The notes beneath the pieces were generated by a model that saw nothing but the letters and a program-made list of their open reading frames with translations, had not been told where the DNA came from and searched no databases. Both the position numbers and the translations under genes were made by a program. A DNA stretch of 64,000 nt from Psychrobacter ciconiae (GTDB lineage: Bacteria; Pseudomonadota; Gammaproteobacteria; Pseudomonadales; Moraxellaceae), in assembly GCF_904846055.1 (NCBI RefSeq), contig NZ_CAJGYV010000001.1:620001-684000 (forward strand), read 5' to 3'. Shown here piece after piece: positions 47,062 to 55,902 of this stretch. Positions within the stretch are counted from its first letter, which is position 1, and the number at the start of each line of letters is the position of its first letter.

Positions 47062-48609
47062 TTAAAAACGGGTTTTAAACTTTTTTGGCGCTTGGTTTTG
47101 CAGTGCTTGCATTTGCTTTTGCATCTCCTCCGCACTTGGCAAGTTGTTTGGGTCAAGTCCCATTTGTTTGGCAAGCTGAGCTTGATTGACATCTTTCATG
47201 CCGCCTGCTCCTGAAGCTTTGTTGCCGCCAAATAAAGGTCCGCCGCCGCCCGTTGCGCCGCCTGCCAAGCCTTGCATGGCTTTCATCATTTTGCTGATGC
47301 CTTCAGGCTTGGAAATCATTTTCATCATTTTTGCCATTTGCTTGTGTTGTTTTAGCAAGCGGTTGACGTCTTGGATTTCACGACCCGACCCTGCCGCAAT
47401 TCGGCGTTTGCGGCTTGGGTTGATTTTATCCGGATTTCGGCGCTCAAACGGCGTCATTGAGTTAATAAGCGCTTCCATTTCACGGACTTTTTCTTCAGGT
47501 TTGGCTTCTTCAACTGCCTTTTGAATGTCTGAGCCGCCCATCCCTGGCATTTTGTCCAAAAACCCTGCCATACCGCCCATGTTTTTCATTTGCTGGAACT
47601 GGGTGAGCAAGTCTTCTAAATCAAACTCGCCGCCTTTTTGGATTTTTTGCGCCATTTTTTCGGCTTTTTCGCGGTCAATTTTTTGCTCAACTTCTTCGAC
47701 CAAGCTTAGCACGTCGCCCATACCAAGGATGCGCTGGGCAATCCGCTCAGGGTGGAACACGTCAAGCGCGTCCAATTTTTCGCCGCGACCCAAAAACTTA
47801 ATCGGCTTTCCGGTGATAGCACGAACGGACAATGCCGCGCCGCCACGAGCATCGCCGTCGGTTTTGGTTAAAATCACGCCAGTTAATGGCAGAGCATCGT
47901 TAAAGGCTTTGGCAGTATTTGCCGCGTCTTGACCGGTCATCGAGTCAACAACAAATAGCGTTTCAGACGGGTTAACCGCAGCAGTAAGCGCTTTGATTTC
48001 ATCCATCATCACATCATCGATGTGCAAACGGCCGGCGGTATCAATAATCAAAATGTCTTGATATTGGATTTTGGCTTCTTCTATAGCGCGGCGGGCAATG
48101 TCAATCGGGCTTTCATCAACGCTTGAGGGCACAAACTTGGCATTAACTTGACTTGCCACTTGCTCAAGCTGCTGGATGGCGGCAGGGCGGTAAACGTCAG
48201 CGGACACCAACATGACTTTTTTCTTTTGCCGCTCTTGTAGGTATTTGGCAAGCTTTCCTGCGGTGGTGGTTTTACCCGCGCCTTGCAGTCCTGCGAGCAG
48301 ATAAACGACTGGCGGTTTTCCGGTCATCTCAAGCGCTTGGTTGGCGCTGCCCATCATTTCGGTCAACTCATCGTGGACGATTTTAACAAACGCCTGCCCT
48401 GGCGCAAGTTCTTTGAGCACTTCAGCGCCAAGCGCTTGCTCTTTGACGCGCTTCACAAAGTCGCGAGTGACCGGAAGCGCCACATCAGCCTCAAGTAGCG
48501 CCATTCGCACCTCGCGCAAGGTGTCTTTGATGTTATCTTCGGTCAACTGGCTTGTGCCTACGATGTTACGTAAGCTTGAGGATAGGCGTTCGGTTAAAGT
48601 ATCAAACAT
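47062..48609 (-). CDS. ffh: signal recognition particle protein Ffh
   Basis: SRP54 GTPase that delivers nascent membrane proteins to FtsY. 515 residues with NG domain (P-loop GLQGAGKTTTAGKLA near residue 105, DTAGR, TKTDG) and a methionine- and glycine-rich M domain (MAKMMKMISKPEGISKMMKAM..) slightly longer than in E. coli (453). Normal otherwise. Confidence 0.97.
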   Translation of the reverse strand: MFDTLTERLSSSLRNIVGTSQLTEDNIKDTLREVRMALLEADVALPVTRDFVKRVKEQALGAEVLKELAPGQAFVKIVHDELTEMMGSANQALEMTGKPPVVYLLAGLQGAGKTTTAGKLAKYLQERQKKKVMLVSADVYRPAAIQQLEQVASQVNAKFVPSSVDESPIDIARRAIEEAKIQYQDILIIDTAGRLHIDDVMMDEIKALTAAVNPSETLFVVDSMTGQDAANTAKAFNDALPLTGVILTKTDGDARGGAALSVRAITGKPIKFLGRGEKLDALDVFHPERIAQRILGMGDVLSLVEEVEQKIDREKAEKMAQKIQKGGEFDLEDLLTQFQQMKNMGGMAGFLDKMPGMGGSDIQKAVEEAKPEEKVREMEALINSMTPFERRNPDKINPSRKRRIAAGSGREIQDVNRLLKQHKQMAKMMKMISKPEGISKMMKAMQGLAGGATGGGGPLFGGNKASGAGGMKDVNQAQLAKQMGLDPNNLPSAEEMQKQMQALQNQAPKKFKTRF

Positions 48610-48860
48610 AACAGGCTCTCTTTAATTTTAATAACGCTATTATACGGTAATTGGCGGCTTCACGCCTTAAAATCGATTAAAATCAGGGCATTGACGTTAA
48701 AAATTGACGATAGGTTAAATTTAAAAATCAAACTTCCGCCTACTTTTTAAAAGACGAATAACAATAACTCTCAATTAAGCATCATTTTATGCTAAATTGA
48801 AGCATTATTCTAATCATACCATTTTGACTGCTAGGACCGTATTTTTTAGCTAGGTTTTAA

Positions 48861-49682
48861 ATGGTGATATTGATGGTTGAGGGTTTGCCCGTGTTTATGG
48901 CATTTGTAATCGCAGTTATGGCTTATGCCGCAGTCAGTGGCTATCTGTTGTGGGCGCTTTTGACGGATGCGACCATCAATAAAATCATCAGTGTAACGCT
49001 ATTGACCGCCGCTTTGATTGGTCATGCCACAGCCCTTTATCCGCATATCTTTACGCTTTATGGACTGAATTTTAACTTATTTAACGTGTTAAGTTTAATC
49101 AGCCTATTGTTTGTGTTTTTTTATGTGCTGTTCAGCTTATATCGACCGATTTTAAGCTTAGGAATTTTGGCAGCGCCAACCGGACTTATTGGCGTAACGC
49201 TTGGCTTTGTCGGTCGCGCACCGTATCGACCGATGGCTGAGGTCAGCCTTGGGCTTGAAGCGCATATTTTGCTGTCGTTTGCTGCTTACTGCGTGCTGCT
49301 CATGGCAGCGGTTCAAGCGCTGTTTTTGCGGCTGCAAATCCGAGAATTAAAACACCAAAGTATCCACCGCTTTTGGGTCAACAAACTGCCGTCCCTGCAA
49401 AGCATGGAAAGCTTGCTTTTTGACATGATTTTGATGGGATTTGTGCTGCTTAGTATCGCCCTTGGACTTGGCTTTATTTATGTTCAAGATTTGATGGCGC
49501 AGCACATCGCTCACAAAACGGTCTTTAGTGTGCTGTCTTGGCTGCTGTTTGGGGTGCTGCTACTTGGTCATTGGCGCTTAGGTTGGCGCGGCAAACGGGC
49601 AGCAAACATCACCATTTACGCATTTGTTTTATTGGCGATGGGCTTTGTGGGCAGTAAGTTTGTGCTTGAGATGATGCTTTGA
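48861..49682 (+). CDS. CcsA/YpjD-type cytochrome c assembly membrane protein
   Basis: 273 residues with about eight membrane segments. In the cytochrome c assembly (CcmC/CcsA) superfamily; it lacks a clear WWD motif but has conserved His in HATALYPH and HIAHKTVFSVLSWLLFG, possible heme ligands. In many gamma-proteobacteria a ypjD-like gene lies next to ffh, as here. Function is not established. Confidence 0.83.
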   Translation: MVILMVEGLPVFMAFVIAVMAYAAVSGYLLWALLTDATINKIISVTLLTAALIGHATALYPHIFTLYGLNFNLFNVLSLISLLFVFFYVLFSLYRPILSLGILAAPTGLIGVTLGFVGRAPYRPMAEVSLGLEAHILLSFAAYCVLLMAAVQALFLRLQIRELKHQSIHRFWVNKLPSLQSMESLLFDMILMGFVLLSIALGLGFIYVQDLMAQHIAHKTVFSVLSWLLFGVLLLGHWRLGWRGKRAANITIYAFVLLAMGFVGSKFVLEMML

Positions 49683-49710
49683 TCGAGTAAAAATAAGATA
49701 TAAATAATAA

Positions 49711-49740
49711 AAAAGCCCTAATTGAGATTAGGGCTTTTTA
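49711..49740. terminator. bidirectional terminator after the CcsA-like gene
   Basis: AAAAGCCCTAAT and ATTAGGGCTTTT pair over 12 bases around TGAG, with flanking A and T runs, closing this gene and the convergent lipoprotein gene. Confidence 0.88.
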
Positions 49741-49764
49741 GTATAATTTTAATAAATTGGCAAA

Positions 49765-51978
49765 TTAATATACGGTTATTGTTCGCGTAGTTTTGGTCGC
49801 GTCTGGTGCAGGTGATTGAACCACAATTTTTATTTGGTCACTGCGGCGGCAATCTTCGTAACTAATACCGTAGCTGACTTGAGCACTAGGAACCTTACCT
49901 ATTCCTAGGTTGACTATATTGGGAACAGTCTCAAAACCGCTGGTGATTTCAGCTTTACAGGTCACGTTTTTATATTCTACAGTTAATGATGTACCTTCAG
50001 GTAATGCTGTCTCACCAGACTTTCCTGTGCCATCCTCCCCAATTTCTATAGGATAATAACTAGAGCCTGCTTTAACTCTCACTGTTGTTTTCGGCTCACC
50101 ATCAGTTACAGATATAATCTTACCTTTTAAAGTAGCATTAGGTGAATAATCAGTTTTATCCACAGCACTCACTGCAATGGTCGTTCCGGATGCCATCGAA
50201 ACCGTTCGCTCGGAGTTGCCAAACATTCTAAATGCTACAAATCCAGTTCCTGAAGGAAAAGGACTTGGTAAACCCTCAAAGGTTGGGGTATTGTCAGCAA
50301 GTCCCATCACAAATTGAAAGCGTAACGTTGCTGCTAACTGGTTGTCACAAGTTCCAGCAATATTAGGTTGGCTAAAAGATGAAGCGGCACAAACTGCTCC
50401 TGAAGCACCACGTTTATAAACAAACTCACCTAACCCACTGTCATAGCGGTTATTCTCGTTATCATCTCGGAAAAAATCTCCAATATTACGTGTTAAGATA
50501 TCTACGCCTGCTGTATATTTATTGTCACCATTGACGTCAGTATAGCTTTTGTCGCCTTCCACATAGGCAATCACTGAGGCGCGGTAGTCTACAGGTCTTG
50601 GGTTTTGAGTGCTGAACTCAACACTACAAACGCCGCCTTTCGTCATACAGTTAGGCTGAACTCGACCACCTTCACTGACAAAGCTGACTACGGTTCCATC
50701 TGGAACAGGATTTCCCACACGGTCAATCAGACGCGCGGTGATGGTAGCGGTATCACCATCAACGCCATAGGCCAGTACGTTTTTACTCATTGAAATACTG
50801 ACGCCATCTTGCGTAGCACGACCGGTTGCGACAGAGACATTTTTTGATAAGGCGGAAATGTTTGGATCATTCGCTAAGGTGGCTTTAATTTCTACCGGTC
50901 CTGGCAGTACGCCAGGATAAAGATTAACCATCACCTTACCTTGTGAATCACTCTTCACAGTTTGTGGAGCTTTGTTATTTAAGCTAACAAAGCTAAAGTC
51001 AGTTGGTGCATACTGCTGACTGATAATGACTTCTTTATTTGCCGCAGGGCGACCGTTGGCATAAACGGTAAACTCTAGTTGCCCTGAACTTGATGAGCCA
51101 CTATTGCTCGCGCCTAGTTTAACTTCATTGGCTGTGGTATAAACGATTGAGCTTGCAGCAATACTTGCAATATTAACCGTTACCGTTTTTCTTGCACTTG
51201 GGGCGTTTTCAGGAGTAATTGTTATTGTTTGTGTACCCTCGCAAAGATTGCCGGCTTGGTCAATGGCTTGATAAGTGGTGATGATATCGCCTTGGTTACT
51301 CGAAACCACGCTATTTTTATCAAATGATCCACAGCTGGCGCTAAAGTTGACGGTCACATCATTTTGATAGCTATTGGTTAACGCATCTTTGGTCTTGAGA
51401 GTAATATTAGTATTACTTCCAGACTGCAAAGTGCTGCTAGCAATAAGGATATTATCAAGAGTCACATTCACTGACTGAAGCGTAAAGTAATAAGCAGGCG
51501 TTACTGCTGTGGCGTCATTATAACTTGCTGTAGCAGTGAGCTGATAGCTACCTGTATCTGAATTGTTGATAGGTTTAACAGAAATGCTTGCTTCACCGGC
51601 TTCGTTAGTCAGCACTGCACCATTTGTTGAGCCAAAGGTTACCCCTTCACCAGCAAAGGTTACAATAGCATTACTGATAGGATTACCTTTTTCATCAATA
51701 ACACTAACGGTCGCTTTAGCACCAGCAGAGGTAATAACCCGAGTCGTCGCGCCATTGGTATCGGTGAGGCTAATACTAGTAATATTAACTTTTTCAACGG
51801 GTTTGCCTGTACCATCTCCACCTGTGCCTGGAGTTGGCGCTGGTTGAACGCCTAAATCAGGAGTTGGCGCTAAGACATCTGTTCCATCGCCCCCCCCACA
51901 TCCAGCAAGAACTAAAGCTAAGCTTAGCGCACCCAACTTAAAGAGAACTTTTGAGGAGGTTGGTAATAACAAAGGCAT
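49765..51978 (-). CDS. Ig-like (Big_1-type) repeat lipoprotein
   Basis: 737 residues. Lipoprotein signal with LVLAGC (Cys 27), immediately followed by Gly-Gly-Gly encoded by a G8 tract, then a Pro-rich spacer and several bacterial Ig-like domains of the invasin/intimin type (for example SVIDEKGNPISNAIVTF and ARLIDRVGNPVPDGTVVSF). The C-terminal third contains GDFFRDDNENNRYD. Likely a surface or periplasmic adhesin-like protein. Not linked to a type V barrel here. Confidence 0.85.
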   Translation of the reverse strand: MPLLLPTSSKVLFKLGALSLALVLAGCGGGDGTDVLAPTPDLGVQPAPTPGTGGDGTGKPVEKVNITSISLTDTNGATTRVITSAGAKATVSVIDEKGNPISNAIVTFAGEGVTFGSTNGAVLTNEAGEASISVKPINNSDTGSYQLTATASYNDATAVTPAYYFTLQSVNVTLDNILIASSTLQSGSNTNITLKTKDALTNSYQNDVTVNFSASCGSFDKNSVVSSNQGDIITTYQAIDQAGNLCEGTQTITITPENAPSARKTVTVNIASIAASSIVYTTANEVKLGASNSGSSSSGQLEFTVYANGRPAANKEVIISQQYAPTDFSFVSLNNKAPQTVKSDSQGKVMVNLYPGVLPGPVEIKATLANDPNISALSKNVSVATGRATQDGVSISMSKNVLAYGVDGDTATITARLIDRVGNPVPDGTVVSFVSEGGRVQPNCMTKGGVCSVEFSTQNPRPVDYRASVIAYVEGDKSYTDVNGDNKYTAGVDILTRNIGDFFRDDNENNRYDSGLGEFVYKRGASGAVCAASSFSQPNIAGTCDNQLAATLRFQFVMGLADNTPTFEGLPSPFPSGTGFVAFRMFGNSERTVSMASGTTIAVSAVDKTDYSPNATLKGKIISVTDGEPKTTVRVKAGSSYYPIEIGEDGTGKSGETALPEGTSLTVEYKNVTCKAEITSGFETVPNIVNLGIGKVPSAQVSYGISYEDCRRSDQIKIVVQSPAPDATKTTRTITVY
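51890..51897 (-). repeat. G8 homopolymer in the lipoprotein coding sequence
   Basis: Eight consecutive C on the plus strand give G8 on the coding strand, directly after the lipobox Cys codon. Gain or loss of one base would frameshift all of the mature protein. Confidence 0.8.
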
Positions 51979-52214
51979 GATTAAGACTCCAAAAGCGATA
52001 ACTGCATCGCCCTTATCGTAAGGTGTAGAATTGACATTGCAGCGCGCAACAATAGTTTTATAACAAAGTGTAGTTAAATTCTAACAGTAACTTTACTGAC
52101 TTTTGTCTTAAGTTACAACCAAAACTTTGTTTTTTGGGTCAAATAATCAATTACATAGCTTTTATAATGACGACTTGAGCCGACCACAGATTATGGTTTG
52201 ATTAATAAAAACAT

Positions 52215-52243
52215 TTGAATAATTGGCGTTTTTATGGTATAAA
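52215..52243 (+). promoter_or_regulatory. rpmB-rpmG promoter
   Basis: TTGAAT (52215-52220), a 17-base spacer and TATAAA (52238-52243). It precedes a leader of about 180 nt that contains a small hairpin GACGTAA-TGCT-TTACGTC near 52390-52410. The remaining part of the 453-base gap (51979-52214) shows no gene. Confidence 0.6.
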
Positions 52244-52431
52244 TGTCGGCTTTAAAAATTTCTGAATTGCCTTTGGATTGTCATTTGCCTTTAGTGACAG
52301 CTTTTAGGTCAAATCAACCTTCATTCAGCTTGTCTTGGTGCAATGTATCGTGTGCTGCGTCCATGCCGCAAAATTGCGCGCCTTGCCCAGACCGACGTAA
52401 TGCTTTACGTCTTATAGATTAGGAGTTCGCC

Positions 52432-52668
52432 ATGTCTAAAGTTTGTCAAGTGACTGGAAAGCGCCCTATGGTGGGTAACAATGTTTCGCATGCAAACAAC
52501 AAGACCCGTCGTCGCTTTTTGCCAAACCTTCAAAACCACCGTTTTTGGGTCGAATCTGAAAACCGTTTTGTCCGTCTTCGTGTATCAACCAAAGGTATGC
52601 GCGTTATTGACAAATTAGGTATTGATAAGGTGCTTGCCGATTTGCGTGCCAAAGGTCAAAAAATCTAA
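52432..52668 (+). CDS. rpmB: 50S ribosomal protein L28
   Basis: 78-residue protein, beginning [20 protein letters not shown] as in gamma-proteobacteria, basic throughout. Two genes, rpmB-rpmG, form the standard operon. An AGGAG-like ribosome binding site precedes the ATG. Confidence 0.98.
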   Translation: MSKVCQVTGKRPMVGNNVSHANNKTRRRFLPNLQNHRFWVESENRFVRLRVSTKGMRVIDKLGIDKVLADLRAKGQKI

Positions 52669-52708
52669 GCCCAAGCGCTTGATTGCCATCATTTAAAGGA
52701 TAAGTGTC

Positions 52709-52864
52709 ATGAGAGATAAAATTAAATTGGTATCGACTGCTGGTACTGGCTACTACTACACCACGACCAAAAACAAGCGTACCATGCCGGGCAAAATGGA
52801 AATCAAAAAATTTGATCCAAAAATCCGCCAGCACGTGATTTTCAAAGAAGCCAAAATCAAGTAA
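52709..52864 (+). CDS. rpmG: 50S ribosomal protein L33
   Basis: Translating from ATG 52709 gives 51 residues: [20 protein letters not shown] followed by [20 protein letters not shown]. No Cys pair, so the zinc-free form. It lies 40 bases after rpmB with AAAGGA upstream. Confidence 0.97.
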   Translation: MRDKIKLVSTAGTGYYYTTTKNKRTMPGKMEIKKFDPKIRQHVIFKEAKIK

Positions 52865-52890
52865 TTGTCATATTATCTTATTTGGCTAAT

Positions 52891-52925
52891 AAAAAAGGGC
52901 TTATCCATTGATAAGCCCTTTTTTT
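52891..52925. terminator. terminator after rpmG
   Basis: GGGCTTATC-CATT-GATAAGCCC with A6 before and T7 after, able to act on both strands (the convergent gene ends at 52951). Confidence 0.9.
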
Positions 52926-52950
52926 GATATTGGTTTGTGCTTAAAAGGCA

Positions 52951-53268
52951 TCAGCTATAGCGGGTTGGCTCTTTGTCATAAACTTGAGCGTGCCAGCGGC
53001 TGATTTGCTTTTGCATAATCACCTGAATCGCTGCTTGAATCATATGCTGACCGATCGCGTGCGTATCACTGCCAAGCAGCTCTTTTAGCTTGTCTGAAAA
53101 ATCAATGGTCATAAGCGCGTCATCACCACTGCCCGTTTCACGAAGTAGCAACTGACCTTTGTCATTCTCAATCAGCTCAAGGGTGGTTTCTTTCGCCATT
53201 TTTGCAAATCGTTCAGCCTCAAGGTCAAAATCAATTTCTTTATCAATGTCATAGGGCATTGTCGTCAT
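52951..53268 (-). CDS. conserved hypothetical protein
   Basis: 105-residue acidic cytoplasmic protein (start MTTMPYDIDKEIDFDLEAERF). It has alternating strands LELIENDKGQLLLRETG..LMTIDFSDKL and a C-terminal helix HMIQAAIQVIMQKQISRW. No family is recognised. A terminator lies beyond its stop, shared with rpmG. Confidence 0.65.
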   Translation of the reverse strand: MTTMPYDIDKEIDFDLEAERFAKMAKETTLELIENDKGQLLLRETGSGDDALMTIDFSDKLKELLGSDTHAIGQHMIQAAIQVIMQKQISRWHAQVYDKEPTRYS

Positions 53269-53392
53269 CCTTATTTTCCCGATTTTTTCACGGGTAATCG
53301 TGTCATACCCTTACAATGGATGCTTTTGAGCCAAAATTCAAGGACAATTATGCAATTGGTAACCGCTCTTAGAGGGCTATTAACGAAGACTG

Positions 53393-53701
53393 TCAACGCC
53401 AATAGCGCAGTTTAGCAAGGGTGAATAAAAACGCCGCAAACATGCCTAAATAGTAGGTGAGCTTTAAATCAAGGCTTGGGTCGCGATATTTAAAAGGCAA
53501 AGCAACAGTTGCAGTCGCCGTTGGAATAATCAGCAGCATCAGCAGCCAATTTTCAATGACGTTCAGCCAACCTTGCAAATCTGTACCATGGCGTAATGAG
53601 CCAAGCCCAAGCAGCAGGCAACCGATAATCAATAAAATAAACAACACATTTGGCAACTCTTTTGGAAAAATCAGGTTTGCCAAATTAAAAGACTTTTGCA
53701 T
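53393..53701 (-). CDS. small membrane protein
   Basis: 102 residues with about three membrane segments (VLFILLIIGCLLLGLGSL, WLLMLLIIPTATATVALPF, YYLGMFAAFLFTLAKLRYW). No family recognised. It follows another small membrane-protein gene by 23 bases, suggesting one operon. Confidence 0.65.
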   Translation of the reverse strand: MQKSFNLANLIFPKELPNVLFILLIIGCLLLGLGSLRHGTDLQGWLNVIENWLLMLLIIPTATATVALPFKYRDPSLDLKLTYYLGMFAAFLFTLAKLRYWR

Positions 53702-53724
53702 AAGCTTGCCTCAATGATTTGCCG

Positions 53725-54054
53725 TCAGCTGTACGTTCCCATCAGCCAAAGCATGGAAATACAAGCGGTCAGCCAGCCAAGACTTAGGGCATTTCGCGAC
53801 TGAATATTTAGACCTTTGACTTTATTTAAAACTCGCGAGCCGACCCAAAAAAACAGCGGGATACCAAGAACAAACGCCGGAACAATGACGGCAGCATGAG
53901 TCAAAACGTCCATCACATCGTCACCGACCATCAGACGAAAGACGTAGCCTGCCAGACTTAAAATCAAGGCAAAAATTGCAAGCCCAATCGTGATGCCTTT
54001 GGGAACCAGACTTTGCGATGGTTTTTCAGAGTTGTATGGAGAATGAGCAGTCAT
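53725..54054 (-). CDS. small membrane protein
   Basis: 109 residues with three membrane segments (ITIGLAIFALILSLAGYVF, VLTHAAVIVPAFVLGIPLFFWV, LSLGWLTACISMLWLMG) and a charged N terminus. No family recognised. It lies after rpe on the same strand. Confidence 0.65.
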   Translation of the reverse strand: MTAHSPYNSEKPSQSLVPKGITIGLAIFALILSLAGYVFRLMVGDDVMDVLTHAAVIVPAFVLGIPLFFWVGSRVLNKVKGLNIQSRNALSLGWLTACISMLWLMGTYS

Positions 54055-54109
54055 AAGTCACCTCATTAAAAAACGCTTTGATGCTATCAATGCTTGATGA
54101 TAGCTTTTA

Positions 54110-54817
54110 TTACGCCTTAGCTGCCTTTTTAGTTACCTTTGCCAACTCCGCACGCATGGCGTCAATGGCAGCTTTATAATCCGCTTGGTTAAAAATCGCT
54201 GACCCTGCAACGAACATATCCGCGCCAGCCTCGGCAATATCACGGATATTTTTGGCATTAACGCCCCCATCGACTTCAAGGCGAATGTCGCGACCGCTTT
54301 TATCAATCAACTGGCGAACCGCTCGGACTTTATCAAGCGTGGCTGGGATAAACGACTGACCACCAAAGCCGGGGTTGACGCTCATGAGCAAAATTTGGTC
54401 AACTTTATCCATCACGTGATCAAGATAATGCAAAGGCGTTGCAGGATTGAGCACCAAGCCGCATTTTGCGCCGCCATCTTTAATCAGTTGTAATGAGCGA
54501 TCAATGTGCAAACTTGCTTCAGGGTGAAAGGTGATGATGCTCGCCCCTGCCGTTAAAAACTGCTCAATCATGCCATCAACAGGTGATACCATTAAATGAA
54601 CATCAATCGGCGCCTCAATACCAAAGTCACGAAGCGCTTGGCAAATCATGCTACCAAAGGTCAGGTTTGGCACATAATGGTTATCCATAACGTCAAAATG
54701 AACCACATCCGCCCCTGCTGCCAATACGTTTGCCACCTCCTCACCAAGCCTTGCAAAATCGGCAGACAAAATAGAGGGCGCAATCAAAAAATCAGCAGCA
54801 GAACGGTTGGCAGTCAT
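54110..54817 (-). CDS. rpe: ribulose-phosphate 3-epimerase
   Basis: Pentose-phosphate pathway enzyme interconverting ribulose 5-P and xylulose 5-P. 235-residue TIM barrel with [16 protein letters not shown], the metal-binding [17 protein letters not shown], and [25 protein letters not shown]. About ten residues longer than E. coli Rpe by an N-terminal and a C-terminal (Lys/Ala) extension. Confidence 0.97.
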   Translation of the reverse strand: MTANRSAADFLIAPSILSADFARLGEEVANVLAAGADVVHFDVMDNHYVPNLTFGSMICQALRDFGIEAPIDVHLMVSPVDGMIEQFLTAGASIITFHPEASLHIDRSLQLIKDGGAKCGLVLNPATPLHYLDHVMDKVDQILLMSVNPGFGGQSFIPATLDKVRAVRQLIDKSGRDIRLEVDGGVNAKNIRDIAEAGADMFVAGSAIFNQADYKAAIDAMRAELAKVTKKAAKA

Positions 54818-54906
54818 AAAGCATCCTTTGGGATAGATTAAAAATCAGTATCAATAATCAGTATTAGATGGGTATGATAGCAAAAAATTGCAATCGTAAA
54901 CATCGC

Positions 54907-55800
54907 TTAAAGCTGAGCCATTTGATAATGATGCTGAATATGGTCATTGATAAAACTTTGAATAAAATAATAGCTGTGGTCAAATCCCGCCTGATATCGC
55001 AGCGTTAGGGGCTGATTGGCTTTAAAGCACGCTTCTTGCAGCTTTTCTGGCATCAGCTGACCGTCATGAAAAAACTCATCCGCTGCGCCTTGATCAACTA
55101 AGATGCTTGAGTATTGCCGACCTGAAGCTTGAATCACTTTTGCGGCATCCGCCTCCTGCCAAAGCGCCTTATCATCACCAAAATACTCGGTAAGTGCCGC
55201 TTGTCCCCAAGCAGACTCACTGGCAGCGCAAACCGGCGACAAGGCTGAAACGCTAACAAACTTACTTGGAAATTTAAAACCAAGCAGCAGCGCCCCATGA
55301 CCGCCCATTGAGTGCCCCATAACGCCGATACTACTGATAGGAAACTCCTCACGCAGCAGCTCATAAAGCTCATCGGCGATATAGCTTTGCATATTAAAAT
55401 GCGTCGACCAAGGCTGTTGCGTGGCATCCACGTAATAGCCTGCCCCTTGACCAACAAAGTAGCGGTCATCGTTAGCAACGTCAACGCCGCTGTCCTCATC
55501 GCTTCTTGGTGAAGTATCAGGGGCAATAAAAATCATCCCAAGCTCACTACAAAGCGCTTGGAAATGAGCTTTATGAGTGACGTTATCGGCATTACAGGTG
55601 AGACCTGATAAGTACAAAATCGCCGGACAGCGATGCCCTGCCAGCGCATCATCGGGAAGATAAATGCTAAAGCTCATCGGCGTTTTGGTGGCGGTCGAGT
55701 CGTGACGGTAATAATGCTGCTCGCCGTCAAAACAGCGGTTGTTTGAAGTTTGCGTCAGCTTTGACGATACAGACAGTCGATGATGGTAAGAAAAAGTCAT
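54907..55800 (-). CDS. fghA: S-formylglutathione hydrolase
   Basis: Last step of glutathione-dependent formaldehyde oxidation, releasing formate. 297-residue alpha/beta hydrolase (esterase D type) with nucleophile GHSMGGHG (S164), Asp (D241 in GAADEFF) and His (H275 in FDHSYYF). AGGAG precedes the ATG. The partner formaldehyde dehydrogenase is not in the window. Confidence 0.94.
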   Translation of the reverse strand: MTFSYHHRLSVSSKLTQTSNNRCFDGEQHYYRHDSTATKTPMSFSIYLPDDALAGHRCPAILYLSGLTCNADNVTHKAHFQALCSELGMIFIAPDTSPRSDEDSGVDVANDDRYFVGQGAGYYVDATQQPWSTHFNMQSYIADELYELLREEFPISSIGVMGHSMGGHGALLLGFKFPSKFVSVSALSPVCAASESAWGQAALTEYFGDDKALWQEADAAKVIQASGRQYSSILVDQGAADEFFHDGQLMPEKLQEACFKANQPLTLRYQAGFDHSYYFIQSFINDHIQHHYQMAQL

Positions 55801-55902
55801 AATGAGCTCCTGATAAGCATCGTGTTGTTATTATGGATTGCGGTTACGACCTTAGCGCAAATTAACGCTATCGGCAACCGCTCCCCTTTAATACCCTAAA
55901 GC

